The position numbers and the translations under genes are program-made. Below, in pieces: positions 1 through 7,298 of a stretch of 64,000 nucleotides of DNA. The stretch covers positions 1 through 64,000 of the forward strand of contig CASDXF010000007.1 of the NCBI GenBank assembly GCA_949285075.1, in the 5' to 3' direction. Positions within the stretch are counted from its first letter, which is position 1; each line of letters starts with the position of its first letter. The stretch comes from an uncultured Bacteroides sp. (GTDB lineage Bacteria > Bacteroidota > Bacteroidia > Bacteroidales > Bacteroidaceae). The notes below the pieces were generated by a model. The model ran no database searches and was not told where the DNA came from. It saw nothing but the letters and a program-made list of their open reading frames with translations.

Positions 1-460
1 GTATTGCTTTTATGACAATAAGCCTGAAGCGTTGCAGGGGTATACCATTGAACATACAAAACAATTGGCTTTGTTTTAAGCTTATCCCGAACTCACGTAA
101 TAAATCGTATATGAAACGGTAATCCGGAATATCCTTCATGTTCGCGGGAAACAAGTCCGGCCTGAACTGTACCGCTTCGCCCGAACACCATTCGTTTTCC
201 TCACCATTCGCAAGCGCAGGGCGCAACTTGCTATCGCATAAATGCAAGTGCGGAACATTGCTCCCTATAAGGGCGATGTCTCCCGCCCTGTAATCCGACA
301 CTCCCTCACCAACGAACTGCTTTCCGCTCCCCCGGGTGAACAGCATGATTTCAAACTCTACATGCTTATGCAAAGGCAAGACAAAACGCGGATAAGAGAT
401 GTGGCTGCACAGGGTAGCCATGTCATGTATAATTCTACGTTCTAATATCGGCATCTCCAT
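1..460 (-). CDS. AraC-family transcriptional regulator, N-terminal part (cut by window edge)
   Basis: About 153 residues are visible, starting MEMPILERRI at 460; a second ATG at 454 gives MPILERR, which may be the true start. The visible part is a cupin-like sensor domain: LPLHKHVEFEIMLF carries the first metal-like His cluster and YRAGDIALIGSNVPHL the second conserved turn. This arrangement is typical of sugar-sensing AraC regulators in Bacteroides; the C-terminal helix-turn-helix would lie left of the window. It is divergent from the aldo/keto reductase at 583, which it may control (inference). After residue ~127 (DLLREFG) the reading stays open to the edge, but the residues no longer look like the family to me. 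A plus-strand open tail ending in a stop at 77-79 overlaps that stretch, so the gene may be interrupted there. Confidence 0.72.
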   Translation of the reverse strand, partial: MEMPILERRIIHDMATLCSHISYPRFVLPLHKHVEFEIMLFTRGSGKQFVGEGVSDYRAGDIALIGSNVPHLHLCDSKLRPALANGEENEWCSGEAVQFRPDLFPANMKDIPDYRFIYDLLREFGISLKQSQLFCMFNGIPLQRFRLIVIKAI

Positions 461-476
461 TCTTTTTAACGACGCG

Positions 477-505
477 CAAATATAGCGCATAATACGGCAA
501 ATATA
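477..505 (-). promoter_or_regulatory. Two TATATTTG -7 boxes upstream of the araC gene
   Basis: Read on the minus strand, TATATTTG occurs at 484-477 and again at 505-498. Both match the Bacteroidetes -7 consensus TAnnTTTG. They lie 17 and 38 bases upstream of the ATG at 460. No clean TTTG -33 box sits at the usual spacing, so only the -7 match is supported. Confidence 0.4.
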
Positions 506-582
506 GCGAAGCGAAGCCTCACTTTTCTCCCTTATCTTCGCGGTGTAGTAAATGAAATCCTTCACAAAAGACACTAACGATT

Positions 583-1611
583 ATGGAATATCGAAAATTA
601 AACGGGTCGGGACTGTTCGTACCGGCCTTGACATTGGGAACAGGTACTTTCGGCGGAACGCACGGCTTTGAGGGTTGGGGACATACCGGCGTGAACGAAG
701 CCACACGCATGATAGACATGTGCTTAGAGGCAGGATTGAACATGTTTGACACGGCCGACATCTACTCTAACGGACTCGCAGAGGAGATTCTGGGCAAGGC
801 CATAGCGGGGAAGAGGAACAAGCTGCTCATCGCGACCAAAGGAACTTTCCCGATGGGGAAAGAACGAAACAAGATGGGCGCTTCACGCTTTCACCTGATT
901 GAGGCGTGCGAAGCGAGCTTGCGCCGTCTGGGTACAGACCATATCGACCTCTACTATATTCATGGCTTCGACGCGAACACTCCGGTAGAAGAGACGCTGA
1001 GAGCGTTAGACGACTTGGTGACAAGCGGTAAGATACATTACATAGGATGTTCAAATTTCTCCGGATGGCAGTTAATGAAATCCCTGTCCGTTTCCGAACG
1101 TTACGGTTGGAGCCGATACGTGGCGCATCAGGTGTACTACTCGCTGCTAAATAGAGACTTTGAGTGGGAACTTATGCCGCTCGCCCTCGACCAACAAGTG
1201 GGCACAGTTGTCTGGAGCCCATTGGCGGCAGGACGACTGGGAGGCCGCTACCGGAGAGACCGCCCCATACCGGAAAACGGGCGGGTAGCGCATGGAGGAG
1301 CGCCGGTAAGAAACGAAAACGTATCCTACGAGCGCCTGTACGCCATTGTGGACGTGTTAGACGAATTGGCTAAAGAGACCGGGAAGACAGTAGCGCAAGT
1401 CGCGCTAAACTGGCTGTTGCGGCGTCCTACAGTATGCAGCCTCGTCATCGGAGCCAGTTCGGAAGAGCAGCTCCGCCAGAACCTCGGAGCGGTGGACTGG
1501 AGCCTTACAGCCGAACAGGTAAAGCGGCTCGACACGGCTAGCCGCACGCAAAAGCCCTATCCTTATTGGCATCAGGACGAACGTCCGGAACTTTCATCGC
1601 AACTATTCTGA
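583..1611 (+). CDS. Aldo/keto reductase
   Basis: 342 residues, full length for a cytosolic NADPH-dependent aldo/keto reductase with a TIM-barrel fold. The catalytic tetrad can be read: D56 and Y61 in MFDTADIYSNG, K86 in LLIATKGTF, H127 in LYYIHGFD. The cofactor-binding end is present as SLVIGASSEEQLRQNL near residues 280-295. The substrate cannot be told from sequence; the family reduces sugar aldehydes and ketones. It stands alone on the plus strand, divergent from an AraC-type regulator 120 bases upstream, which suggests control by a small-molecule inducer. A second, different family member lies at 12478. Confidence 0.93.
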   Translation: MEYRKLNGSGLFVPALTLGTGTFGGTHGFEGWGHTGVNEATRMIDMCLEAGLNMFDTADIYSNGLAEEILGKAIAGKRNKLLIATKGTFPMGKERNKMGASRFHLIEACEASLRRLGTDHIDLYYIHGFDANTPVEETLRALDDLVTSGKIHYIGCSNFSGWQLMKSLSVSERYGWSRYVAHQVYYSLLNRDFEWELMPLALDQQVGTVVWSPLAAGRLGGRYRRDRPIPENGRVAHGGAPVRNENVSYERLYAIVDVLDELAKETGKTVAQVALNWLLRRPTVCSLVIGASSEEQLRQNLGAVDWSLTAEQVKRLDTASRTQKPYPYWHQDERPELSSQLF

Positions 1612-1654
1612 TTTATTATCAATCTAACAAGTAATAATCATTACATTAAAACGC

Positions 1655-2164
1655 ATGAAAACTGTAATATTTATCGCTGTCTTGCTATCGGCCTGCATCC
1701 TCAGGCCAGAGCACAACGCTTATCGTACGGAAGACGGGAAAGGGGCGAAAGAGCGTGTCGAGGGCGAACACCTAGAGATTTCATTCAGATTCCGCCGAGG
1801 CGGCATCGCCTCCAGCCAATACGCCATCTGGATAGAAGATGAAAGCGGGAAAGTGGTACGCACCGTCTACGCTACTTCCTTTACCGTGAAAGGCGGCTAC
1901 GCTTACCGGAAAGAGGCCATTCCCACATGGGTTCACAAGGCAAATCCCGCAAAGATGTCCCCCAACCGGATAGACGCGATAACCGGCGTCACCCCGCGCG
2001 ACGGGACGCTGAACTACATCTGGGACGGAAAGAGCGACGACGGCAAACCGGTTCCCAAAGGGACCTATACCCTCTTTGTCGAAGGCACGCTATATTGGAA
2101 AAGCAGAATCGTCTATTCGGGCAAGGTGAATTGGGGAAGCCAAGAGCGAGGCCCATTTCCGTAA
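1655..2164 (+). CDS. DUF2271-like exported protein, probable lipoprotein
   Basis: 169 residues. The N-terminus MKTVIFIAVLLSAC is a short hydrophobic export signal ending in a lipobox (LSAC, Cys14), so the mature protein is probably lipidated, though cleavage by signal peptidase I further on cannot be excluded. The rest is a small beta-sandwich: SQYAIWIEDESGKVVRT and DGTLNYIWDGKSDDGKPVPKG resemble the FlgD-like/DUF2271 fold, in which DGKSDDGKPVPKGTY is the recognisable turn. The role is unknown; family members often sit beside PepSY-type membrane proteins, which are absent here. It follows the aldo/keto reductase by 43 bases and may be co-transcribed. Confidence 0.8.
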   Translation: MKTVIFIAVLLSACILRPEHNAYRTEDGKGAKERVEGEHLEISFRFRRGGIASSQYAIWIEDESGKVVRTVYATSFTVKGGYAYRKEAIPTWVHKANPAKMSPNRIDAITGVTPRDGTLNYIWDGKSDDGKPVPKGTYTLFVEGTLYWKSRIVYSGKVNWGSQERGPFP

Positions 2165-2245
2165 CGGTCAACCATTATGACTTTTCCTCAACAAATAAGG
2201 ACATGATAACGGAACTAAAGGTCTTCCATTCCGGAGAAATTTAAG

Positions 2246-2268
2246 CCGATTCCACCTATTTGAATCGG
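2246..2268. other. Hairpin CCGATT-N11-AATCGG
   Basis: A 6-bp perfect stem at 2246-2251 and 2263-2268, about 80 bases after the DUF2271 gene stop. There is no T-run immediately after it on either strand, so it is a weak terminator candidate. Confidence 0.35.
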
Positions 2269-2283
2269 GACGAACAGCGAGAT

Positions 2284-2307
2284 GAAAATGTTCTATTTTT
2301 AAGATTT
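2284..2307 (-). repeat. Dispersed AT-rich motif, copy 1
   Basis: Read on the minus strand this is AAATCTTAAAAATAGAACAT followed by TTTC. Related copies are at 2795-2815 (minus), 43485-43502 (plus), 44011-44036 (plus) and 49804-49829 (plus), always outside genes. Confidence 0.7.
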
Positions 2308-2429
2308 CTCTCTCGAACAAGCCCGATAAAAATTCTGTTTTAGGAGAGCGGAACACATAAAAAGCACATAAAAGCCGCATATCGGGGGAGTAAAATCGCC
2401 CGATATACGCCTCCGGGAGCAGCTGAAAA

Positions 2430-2507
2430 GAGAAATAGGACGCGAGGCGCAGCCCTATTTCTCGCGAGGCGCAGCCCTTCCGCTCATGAGCCGTGGCCCT
2501 TTCCAAC
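2430..2507 (+). repeat. 22-base-period array, TCGCGA class
   Basis: Units run 2430-2451 (degenerate), 2452-2473, 2474-2495 and a partial unit from 2496. The last three start GCCCT and carry TCGCGAGGCG or TCATGAGCCG in the second half, so the phase is exactly 22 bases. The same unit in the same phase recurs at 36667, 43824 and 52364. Confidence 0.8.
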
Positions 2508-2687
2508 CAAACGGAAGCCCTTGAAAGTAAATCAGAGGGGAGATTTCGTGTCTTTCAACTCCTAATCGTCCTCATTTCCTGAACGATAAAAAAGTGTCCA
2601 TTATCCACCACACAGGCCTATACCAATGCGGCGAGCAAGGAAAATTCCACAAAAAGAAGAATAGCGCCACCCTTATAGCCGTTCTAC

Positions 2688-2815
2688 TGACATTCTGAAT
2701 TTCGCTAACGCCTCTACGCCGCATTCTTTTCGTCCGAACCGTATTCCGGTCGGAATTATCGCGGCGTAGAGGCGTTAGCGTGTCCTATTTTTCAGTATGG
2801 TCTATTTTTAAGATT
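2688..2815 (-). repeat. Inverted-repeat (hairpin) element, copy 1
   Basis: A perfect 20-bp inverted repeat: CGCTAACGCCTCTACGCCGC at 2703-2722 and its complement at 2761-2780, with a 38-base loop. The match extends outward less perfectly (CATTCTGAA at 2691-2699, TTCAGTATG at 2791-2799). A second copy in the opposite orientation is at 43485-43610 and shares both the loop and the flanks, including the adjoining AT-rich motif at 2795-2815. It looks like a small non-autonomous mobile or REP-like element; as RNA the stem could also end transcription. Confidence 0.8.
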
Positions 2816-2936
2816 CCGACAGACTACCTTACCAAGCTCCATACCGCTCCGTCGGTCGTTCAGAAAAAGCGGGAGGAGACTTACAAAAAAAGCGGTCAAA
2901 ACAAACCATGAGAAAGGCCGAGCAGAGGACAAAACG

Positions 2937-3046
2937 TCCCGTTTACAGGACCGCCTTTCTTGTACATCAACCTCCTGAACGTTGTACATCATCAGGCTGA
3001 TTCATGTACAACGGTTGAACGGTTCTTGTACATGAGTCAGCCTCCC
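2937..3046. repeat. 22-base-period array, TGTACA class
   Basis: Four consecutive 22-base units at 2959-2980, 2981-3002, 3003-3024 and 3025-3046. Each has TTGTACA or ATGTACA at unit positions 2-8. A decayed unit with TTTACAG precedes at 2937-2958. The centre GTAC is self-complementary. A matching array is at 52171-52258. Confidence 0.8.
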
Positions 3047-3082
3047 CGTCCGTGGGCCTTCGTCACGACGGTATAAGATACG

Positions 3083-3120
3083 GATTTCTTGCCGCCGACA
3101 CCCGTCAACGGCAAGAAATC
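3083..3120 (-). terminator. Stem-loop after the cupin gene
   Basis: A perfect 12-bp stem: GATTTCTTGCCG at 3083-3094 and its complement at 3109-3120, with a 14-base loop, starting 11 bases after the cupin stop codon on the minus strand. The following U-run is poor, so termination is inferred from stem strength and position. Confidence 0.6.
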
Positions 3121-3130
3121 AAAACCCGCG

Positions 3131-3580
3131 TTACCAGTTCACCGGTTCACTTAGAATCACTCCGTCCGCAGCGTCCTCGGCCGTGAACACTCCGCCGCGA
3201 TACTGCACGCACAGCATGACGAGCGGCGCGTCGCCATTATTGCGCACGGAACGGCGACCGTCAGGAGCGACACGCACCACGCTCCCCTCCTGAACGGGGA
3301 ACACCTGTCCGTCCACTTGGAACTCGCCCTTTCCGCTCAGGAAGAAATAAAGCTCTTCGTGCTGCTTGTGCGTATGCAAAAAGCCCGATTCTGTTCCCGG
3401 TTGGAACAGTTGGAACGAGAACTCTCCGCCCGTAGCGCCAAGCACCGCTCCGCCAAACACCTTTCCGGGAATCTTCATGTCGGGTCCCAGTTCCAACACA
3501 TAGTCACTCAGTTCATTCAACTTGCCAAAGTTGGCGGCGCTGAAGTTCGCCGCATTCGCAATCGTTTCTACTTTCTTCAT
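3131..3580 (-). CDS. Cupin-domain protein
   Basis: 149 residues with a single cupin barrel covering roughly residues 45-130. First motif: HTHKQHEELYFFLSGKGEF, with two His and a Glu in metal-ligand positions. Second motif: PVQEGSVVRVAPDGRRSVRN, where the usual His is replaced by Arg, so metal binding may be incomplete. Its function (sensor, isomerase or oxygenase) cannot be assigned. A good ribosome site (GGAAAG) precedes the ATG. It lies 38 bases after the metallo-hydrolase-like gene in the same direction, so the two probably form an operon read from the promoter at 4534-4565. Confidence 0.85.
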   Translation of the reverse strand: MKKVETIANAANFSAANFGKLNELSDYVLELGPDMKIPGKVFGGAVLGATGGEFSFQLFQPGTESGFLHTHKQHEELYFFLSGKGEFQVDGQVFPVQEGSVVRVAPDGRRSVRNNGDAPLVMLCVQYRGGVFTAEDAADGVILSEPVNW

Positions 3581-3618
3581 CGTTCTTTCCTTTTTTATGG
3601 TTAATAATCCGTTCGTAT

Positions 3619-4452
3619 CTACTTATAAAGCGCCTTCGACAATTCGCTCAGGCTCTCCTCTCCGGGAAGGTCGGGATAGGCATTCTTCATGGCCGCCACA
3701 AAAGCGTCAGCGGTCCCGCATTCGGCAAGCAGTTCCTTCATTCTGCTCAGATAGGCCACCTTAAACCTTACATCGTCTGCGTCCGACGCTCCGCCATGTC
3801 CGCCGATAAACAGTTCCGCCCCAGACTTCAACGATTCTTCCAACGCGGCTACCTGCGCGTCTATGGCCTCGGGCGACGAGATATGCAGATGACTGACGTG
3901 AGCCTTCACCGGCGCCCAATGGGTAAACCACACCTTGCCACCGATAAGGATACTGGCTCCCGGGAAATCTGTCGTCGCTCCACGGTAGAACGTAAACGGA
4001 ACGCCCACGTAAGTCCGTGTCGCCCCGAACGGTACTTCCGACTTCTCTCCAGTGGGCAACGGCACGATAGCGGAGCCGAATCCTTGCGCAAAGCCTTTCA
4101 TCATGTCGGCATACACGCCTTCGCTCGTGAACTTGGGCATACCTTCCGCCATCACGATGGGATGGGAACCCGTGCCGCCCAGATGATAGTCGGCTATGCG
4201 CCGTTCTACGGGCTTACCCAGTTTGGCCAAGTAAGCGTCGTATTCAGCCACATTGTCCTTGAACAACGGCTGCTCAAGAGTCACCAACGCATCCTTTCCT
4301 TCGACGATGTAGCTTGCGTCGCCCATCGCGTCGTTGGTATAATAGACATGCAGCTTGAAGTCGCTGAAGTCATGTACCTCAAAACGTCCTTTGTCTTGCG
4401 CCAAAGCGCCGAGAGCCAACAGGCTCAACAGAATGGAGAATGTCTTTTTCAT
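3619..4452 (-). CDS. Exported metallo-beta-lactamase-fold-like protein
   Basis: 277 residues. An N-terminal export signal (MKKTFSILLSLLALGALAQ) is followed by a mature part. YIVEGKDALVTLEQPLF and SILIGGKVWFTHWAPVKAHV match the opening and central strands of metallo-beta-lactamase-fold hydrolases, and ELFIGGHGG resembles their late GHG turn. The defining HxHxDH zinc motif is missing; the corresponding loop reads ADYHLGGTGSHP. It is therefore either a non-catalytic relative or uses altered ligands. The neighbours are a cupin gene downstream and an HxlR regulator on the opposite strand, a grouping that suggests a response to a reactive small molecule (inference). Confidence 0.7.
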   Translation of the reverse strand: MKKTFSILLSLLALGALAQDKGRFEVHDFSDFKLHVYYTNDAMGDASYIVEGKDALVTLEQPLFKDNVAEYDAYLAKLGKPVERRIADYHLGGTGSHPIVMAEGMPKFTSEGVYADMMKGFAQGFGSAIVPLPTGEKSEVPFGATRTYVGVPFTFYRGATTDFPGASILIGGKVWFTHWAPVKAHVSHLHISSPEAIDAQVAALEESLKSGAELFIGGHGGASDADDVRFKVAYLSRMKELLAECGTADAFVAAMKNAYPDLPGEESLSELSKALYK

Positions 4453-4533
4453 TGTTCTTTTGCTTTTAATTGATTGCGTTTATTCGTTTATTTACTAACT
4501 TTGCATCGCATTGTTACTTTATTTTCGACAGTG

Positions 4534-4565
4534 CAAAGGTATACAGCATTTATCTATTATACAAG
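4534..4565 (-). promoter_or_regulatory. Promoter of the metallo-hydrolase-like/cupin operon
   Basis: On the minus strand TACCTTTG (4541-4534) fits the TAnnTTTG -7 box, and CTTG (4565-4562) lies 20 bases upstream as the -33 box. Both the motif and the spacing agree with Bacteroidetes vegetative promoters. Confidence 0.65.
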
Positions 4566-4566
4566 A

Positions 4567-4608
4567 AGTTACAAATTGATAACTAAGTTACTAAAAGCTC
4601 ACTTTTAG
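4567..4608. promoter_or_regulatory. Two dyads between divergent genes, candidate HxlR operators
   Basis: AGTTA-CA-AATT-GA-TAACT at 4567-4584 is an 18-base dyad next to the -33 box of the minus-strand operon. CTAAAAG-CTCA-CTTTTAG at 4591-4608 is a perfect 7-bp inverted repeat 20 bases before the HxlR start. Positions fit autoregulation and control of the divergent operon; binding is inferred. Confidence 0.5.
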
Positions 4609-4627
4609 TGGACGACAAGAAATTACA

Positions 4628-4996
4628 ATGGCAAAAAAAACAGAAAAAAATTCCATCATCGAGATTTGTCCCATCCGTAACGTGGTGGCACGCTTCGGAA
4701 ACAAGTGGTCGCTACTAGTGATTCTTATCCTGAACGAAAACGGGAGTACCCGCTTCAACCAACTGGGAAAGCTGATTCCGGACATTTCCACAAAGGTACT
4801 TTCCAACACTTTACAGATTCTGGAAGCGGACGGGCTGATAACCCGAACGGTTTTTCCCGAGGTACCCATCCGGGTGGAGTATAAGCTGACCGATACCGGA
4901 ATATCGCTGGTACCTATCATTCAGCAACTGACGGAATGGGCTATGCAAAACATGAAGTCCATTATGGCGCATCGGAAAAAGTACGACCGGACATAA
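4628..4996 (+). CDS. HxlR-family transcriptional regulator
   Basis: 122 residues, the usual size for a DUF24/HxlR winged-helix regulator. The family signature CPIRNVVARFGNKWSLLVIL spans residues 15-34, followed by RFNQLGKLIPDISTKVLS (recognition helix region) and the wing IRVEYKLTDTG. Cys15 sits where some HxlR members carry a redox- or aldehyde-sensing cysteine. The gene is transcribed away from the metallo-hydrolase-like/cupin operon, with candidate operator dyads in the shared region, so it probably regulates both directions. Confidence 0.9.
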   Translation: MAKKTEKNSIIEICPIRNVVARFGNKWSLLVILILNENGSTRFNQLGKLIPDISTKVLSNTLQILEADGLITRTVFPEVPIRVEYKLTDTGISLVPIIQQLTEWAMQNMKSIMAHRKKYDRT

Positions 4997-5041
4997 TGGC
5001 CTTATTCATAGAAATCCGCTCACCCCGTTCGAGATTATAAA

Positions 5042-5095
5042 TTACCCCGACTTCGTAAAGAGACAACGGACTATCTCAAAACGAAATCGGGGTAA
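5042..5095. terminator. Long stem-loop between convergent hxlR and mrp
   Basis: TTACCCCGACTTCGT at 5042-5056 pairs with ACGAAATCGGGGTAA at 5081-5095 (14 of 15 positions). It sits 46 bases after the hxlR stop and 44 bases after the mrp stop on the other strand, where a bidirectional terminator is expected. There is no clear T-run, so moderate confidence. Confidence 0.5.
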
Positions 5096-5138
5096 CGCTT
5101 TTGAAAGGAGCGTGAAGAAGCGGTCACACGGATTCAAC

Positions 5139-6239
5139 TCATTTCTTCACTTCAACAATTTTGGTAGGAGCCATCTCCACATTACGACGGTCGACCTGAC
5201 GGACAACGCTCGCCGCCAACGCTAAAAAGGCCCTTCCCGTCACCGTATGCTCATCTAACGCGACGGGCGTGCCCGTATCTCCTCCCTCACAGATACTCTG
5301 CACAATAGGGATTTGCCCAAGCAAGGGAACGTTCATCTCTTCCGCCAACTTCTTGGCTCCCTCCTTACCAAAGATATAGTATTTGTTTTCCGGAAGCTCG
5401 GCGGGCGTAAACCACGCCATGTTCTCCACAAGCCCAAGAATAGGCACATTTACCTTGTCATTAGTAAACATGTTAATGCCTTTACGAGCATCAGCCAAAG
5501 CCACTTCCTGCGGAGTGCTGACCACTATGGCTCCCGTCATGGCCAAAGTCTGCACCACCGTCAAGTGAATATCGCTCGTCCCGGGGGGAAGGTCAAGCAG
5601 GAAATAATCCAGTTCTCCCCAGTCCGCGTCTCCGATTAACTGCCGCAACGCGTTGCTCGCCATTCCTCCTCTCCAAAGAGTGGCTTGCTCGGGGTTCACA
5701 AAAAAGCCGATAGAAAGCAGCTTCACTCCGTACTTCTCTATCGGAACAATTAAATCACGTCCGCCAACGCTTTCGGCATAGGGACGGGCATCCTCCACCT
5801 GAAACATCTTAGGAATAGAAGGGCCGAATATGTCAGCGTCGAGTAAGCCGACCTTATAGCCTAACTTCGCTAAGGCCACAGCCAGATTAGCCGCTACAGT
5901 GGACTTCCCTACTCCTCCCTTTCCAGAAGAGATACCCACTATATTCTTCACTTGCGGGAGTAGCTTTCCGACTTCCGGTCGAGCCGCCTGCTTGCTCTCC
6001 GTATGAATGGTCACCTGAACGTCCTGAGAGACATACGTATGGATAGCCGTCTCGGCAGCCTTCAGCATCGACTTCATGAAAGGATCTGTCGGCTTCTCGA
6101 ATATAAGCGAAAAGCTTACCGACATTCCATCTATTCGAATATTATCCGCCACCATCTCAGCCTCCACGAGGTTCTTTCCCGTACCGGGATAGCGTACGGT
6201 GGCCAACGCATCCAATATCAATTTCGGATAAAGTGTCAT
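5139..6239 (-). CDS. mrp: Mrp/ApbC-family P-loop ATPase, iron-sulfur cluster carrier
   Basis: 366 residues. Residues 1-85 form the MIP18/DUF59-type N-terminal domain; the ATPase follows with the deviant Walker A GKGGVGKST at 106-114, then DADIFGPSIPKMF and LDLPPGTSDIHLTVVQ. Family members carry and transfer Fe-S clusters to apoproteins in the cytosol. The C-terminal CxxC that binds the bridging cluster in E. coli Mrp is absent here: the region reads LVENMAWFTPAELPENKYYI. This variant form may be usual in Bacteroidetes, so loss of function should not be assumed. trmB lies 28 bases upstream on the same strand and the two may share a transcript. Confidence 0.93.
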   Translation of the reverse strand: MTLYPKLILDALATVRYPGTGKNLVEAEMVADNIRIDGMSVSFSLIFEKPTDPFMKSMLKAAETAIHTYVSQDVQVTIHTESKQAARPEVGKLLPQVKNIVGISSGKGGVGKSTVAANLAVALAKLGYKVGLLDADIFGPSIPKMFQVEDARPYAESVGGRDLIVPIEKYGVKLLSIGFFVNPEQATLWRGGMASNALRQLIGDADWGELDYFLLDLPPGTSDIHLTVVQTLAMTGAIVVSTPQEVALADARKGINMFTNDKVNVPILGLVENMAWFTPAELPENKYYIFGKEGAKKLAEEMNVPLLGQIPIVQSICEGGDTGTPVALDEHTVTGRAFLALAASVVRQVDRRNVEMAPTKIVEVKK

Positions 6240-6267
6240 TCCAATTCCTTTCTTGATTAATAAAATG

Positions 6268-7026
6268 TTATTTACTACTATGCAACCCGCTACGCTTACT
6301 ACGGTTATAGCTACGGTAGGGGTCTAACTCTATTTCTACATCCGGTTCTTTCAGTTCCCCTTCTTTCGGGAGGCGAAACTTTATATACTTAATATTCAAC
6401 CCTCTGGCCAACCACTGTTGCTCGTAATAGGTCTTGATATCCAATATCTCGTCTACTAAGGTCGAATGATACAAGTCTTCAGTCATGAACTCTACGGGAA
6501 ACCGATTCTCCTCTACCATATATTTTGTATAGGTAAACATAAAATTACTGTCTGTCTTCAGGTGAACGATTCCATCTGAGCACAAGAATTTACGATATCT
6601 GTCCATGAAATAAGTAGAGGTCAACCGCTTAGTCACTTTTTTCATTTGCGGATCCGGAAAGGTCAACCAGATTTCGCTCACTTCATCCTCCGCAAAGAAA
6701 CGATCGATGATTTCTATATTTGTACGAAGGAAAGCGACGTTCTTCATCTCTTCCCGCAGAGCTTCCGTCGCTCCCGTCCACATACGCGCACCCTTTATGT
6801 CAACGCCTATAAAGTTCTTATCTGGAAACATCTTCCCTAATCCAACCGTATACTCGCCCCTGCCGCATCCAAGTTCGAGCACTATCGGACGGTCATTCTT
6901 AAAAAACTCCTTCCTCCATTTTCCTTTCATATCAAACTCCTCATTCCCTATAAGCGAATAAGGATGCTCGAACACATGAGGATAACTCGCCATATCAGCG
7001 AACTTTTCTAACTTGTTCTTTCCCAT
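6268..7026 (-). CDS. trmB: tRNA (guanine-N7-)-methyltransferase
   Basis: Makes m7G at position 46 of tRNA using S-adenosylmethionine. The family start [12 protein letters not shown] is at 7026; an upstream ATG at 7044 would add six residues without support. The SAM-binding motif [12 protein letters not shown] is at residues 49-60, [13 protein letters not shown] follows, and [12 protein letters not shown] is the family signature for tRNA binding. At 252 residues it is slightly longer than E. coli TrmB, with a basic C-terminal tail ([14 protein letters not shown]). It is followed by mrp on the same strand. Confidence 0.95.
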   Translation of the reverse strand: MGKNKLEKFADMASYPHVFEHPYSLIGNEEFDMKGKWRKEFFKNDRPIVLELGCGRGEYTVGLGKMFPDKNFIGVDIKGARMWTGATEALREEMKNVAFLRTNIEIIDRFFAEDEVSEIWLTFPDPQMKKVTKRLTSTYFMDRYRKFLCSDGIVHLKTDSNFMFTYTKYMVEENRFPVEFMTEDLYHSTLVDEILDIKTYYEQQWLARGLNIKYIKFRLPKEGELKEPDVEIELDPYRSYNRSKRSGLHSSK

Positions 7027-7153
7027 ATCTATTCTAACTAGCAAACTAAATATTCATTGGCCGTGACCCGCAATGGGAGATGACTCCTCACAACCTTCTC
7101 CGGTCAACTCCGTTCAGCCAGCCTTCTACGGCTTCCGCCGTCATTTTACTTAA

Positions 7154-7195
7154 AAAGGATGGAACATACAGACTAAATTCGCTGCTCCATCCTTT
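7154..7195 (-). terminator. Rho-independent terminator after ilvE
   Basis: Stem AAAGGATGGA (7154-7163) with TCCATCCTTT (7186-7195), 22-base loop. On the minus strand the hairpin is followed by a T-rich stretch (TTTTTAAG). It lies about 100 bases beyond the ilvE stop. I see no gene in the rest of 7027-7298. Confidence 0.65.
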
Positions 7196-7298
7196 CTATA
7201 CAAATATATTCCAATGGGCATAACGCTGTCTTATCGCTCCGCCACCTCTTTAGTTACAAAGGTTCAGCCTCGAACAGCAAACGCCGTATAGCGGAATG

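Larger units (their letters stand above)
2165..3130. other. 965-base gene-free gap filled with repeats
   Basis: No credible coding region is seen on either strand; the short open frames have no recognisable domain. The gap contains, in order, a small hairpin, one copy of an AT-rich dispersed motif, a 22-base-period CGCG array, an inverted-repeat element, a 22-base-period GTAC array and a terminator-like hairpin, all listed separately. I see nothing further in 2508-2687 or 2816-2936. Confidence 0.75.

Noticed and set aside
2792-2992. 66-residue minus-strand frame with a hydrophobic stretch (FVLTAFFVSLLPLFL)
   Set aside because: It overlaps the AT-rich motif, part of the hairpin element and the GTAC array. 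There is no ribosome site or family resemblance, so it is probably chance.
2437-3046. Possible CRISPR array because of regular 22-base units
   Set aside because: There is no constant repeat separated by unique spacers, the units are shorter than CRISPR repeat plus spacer, and no cas gene is present.
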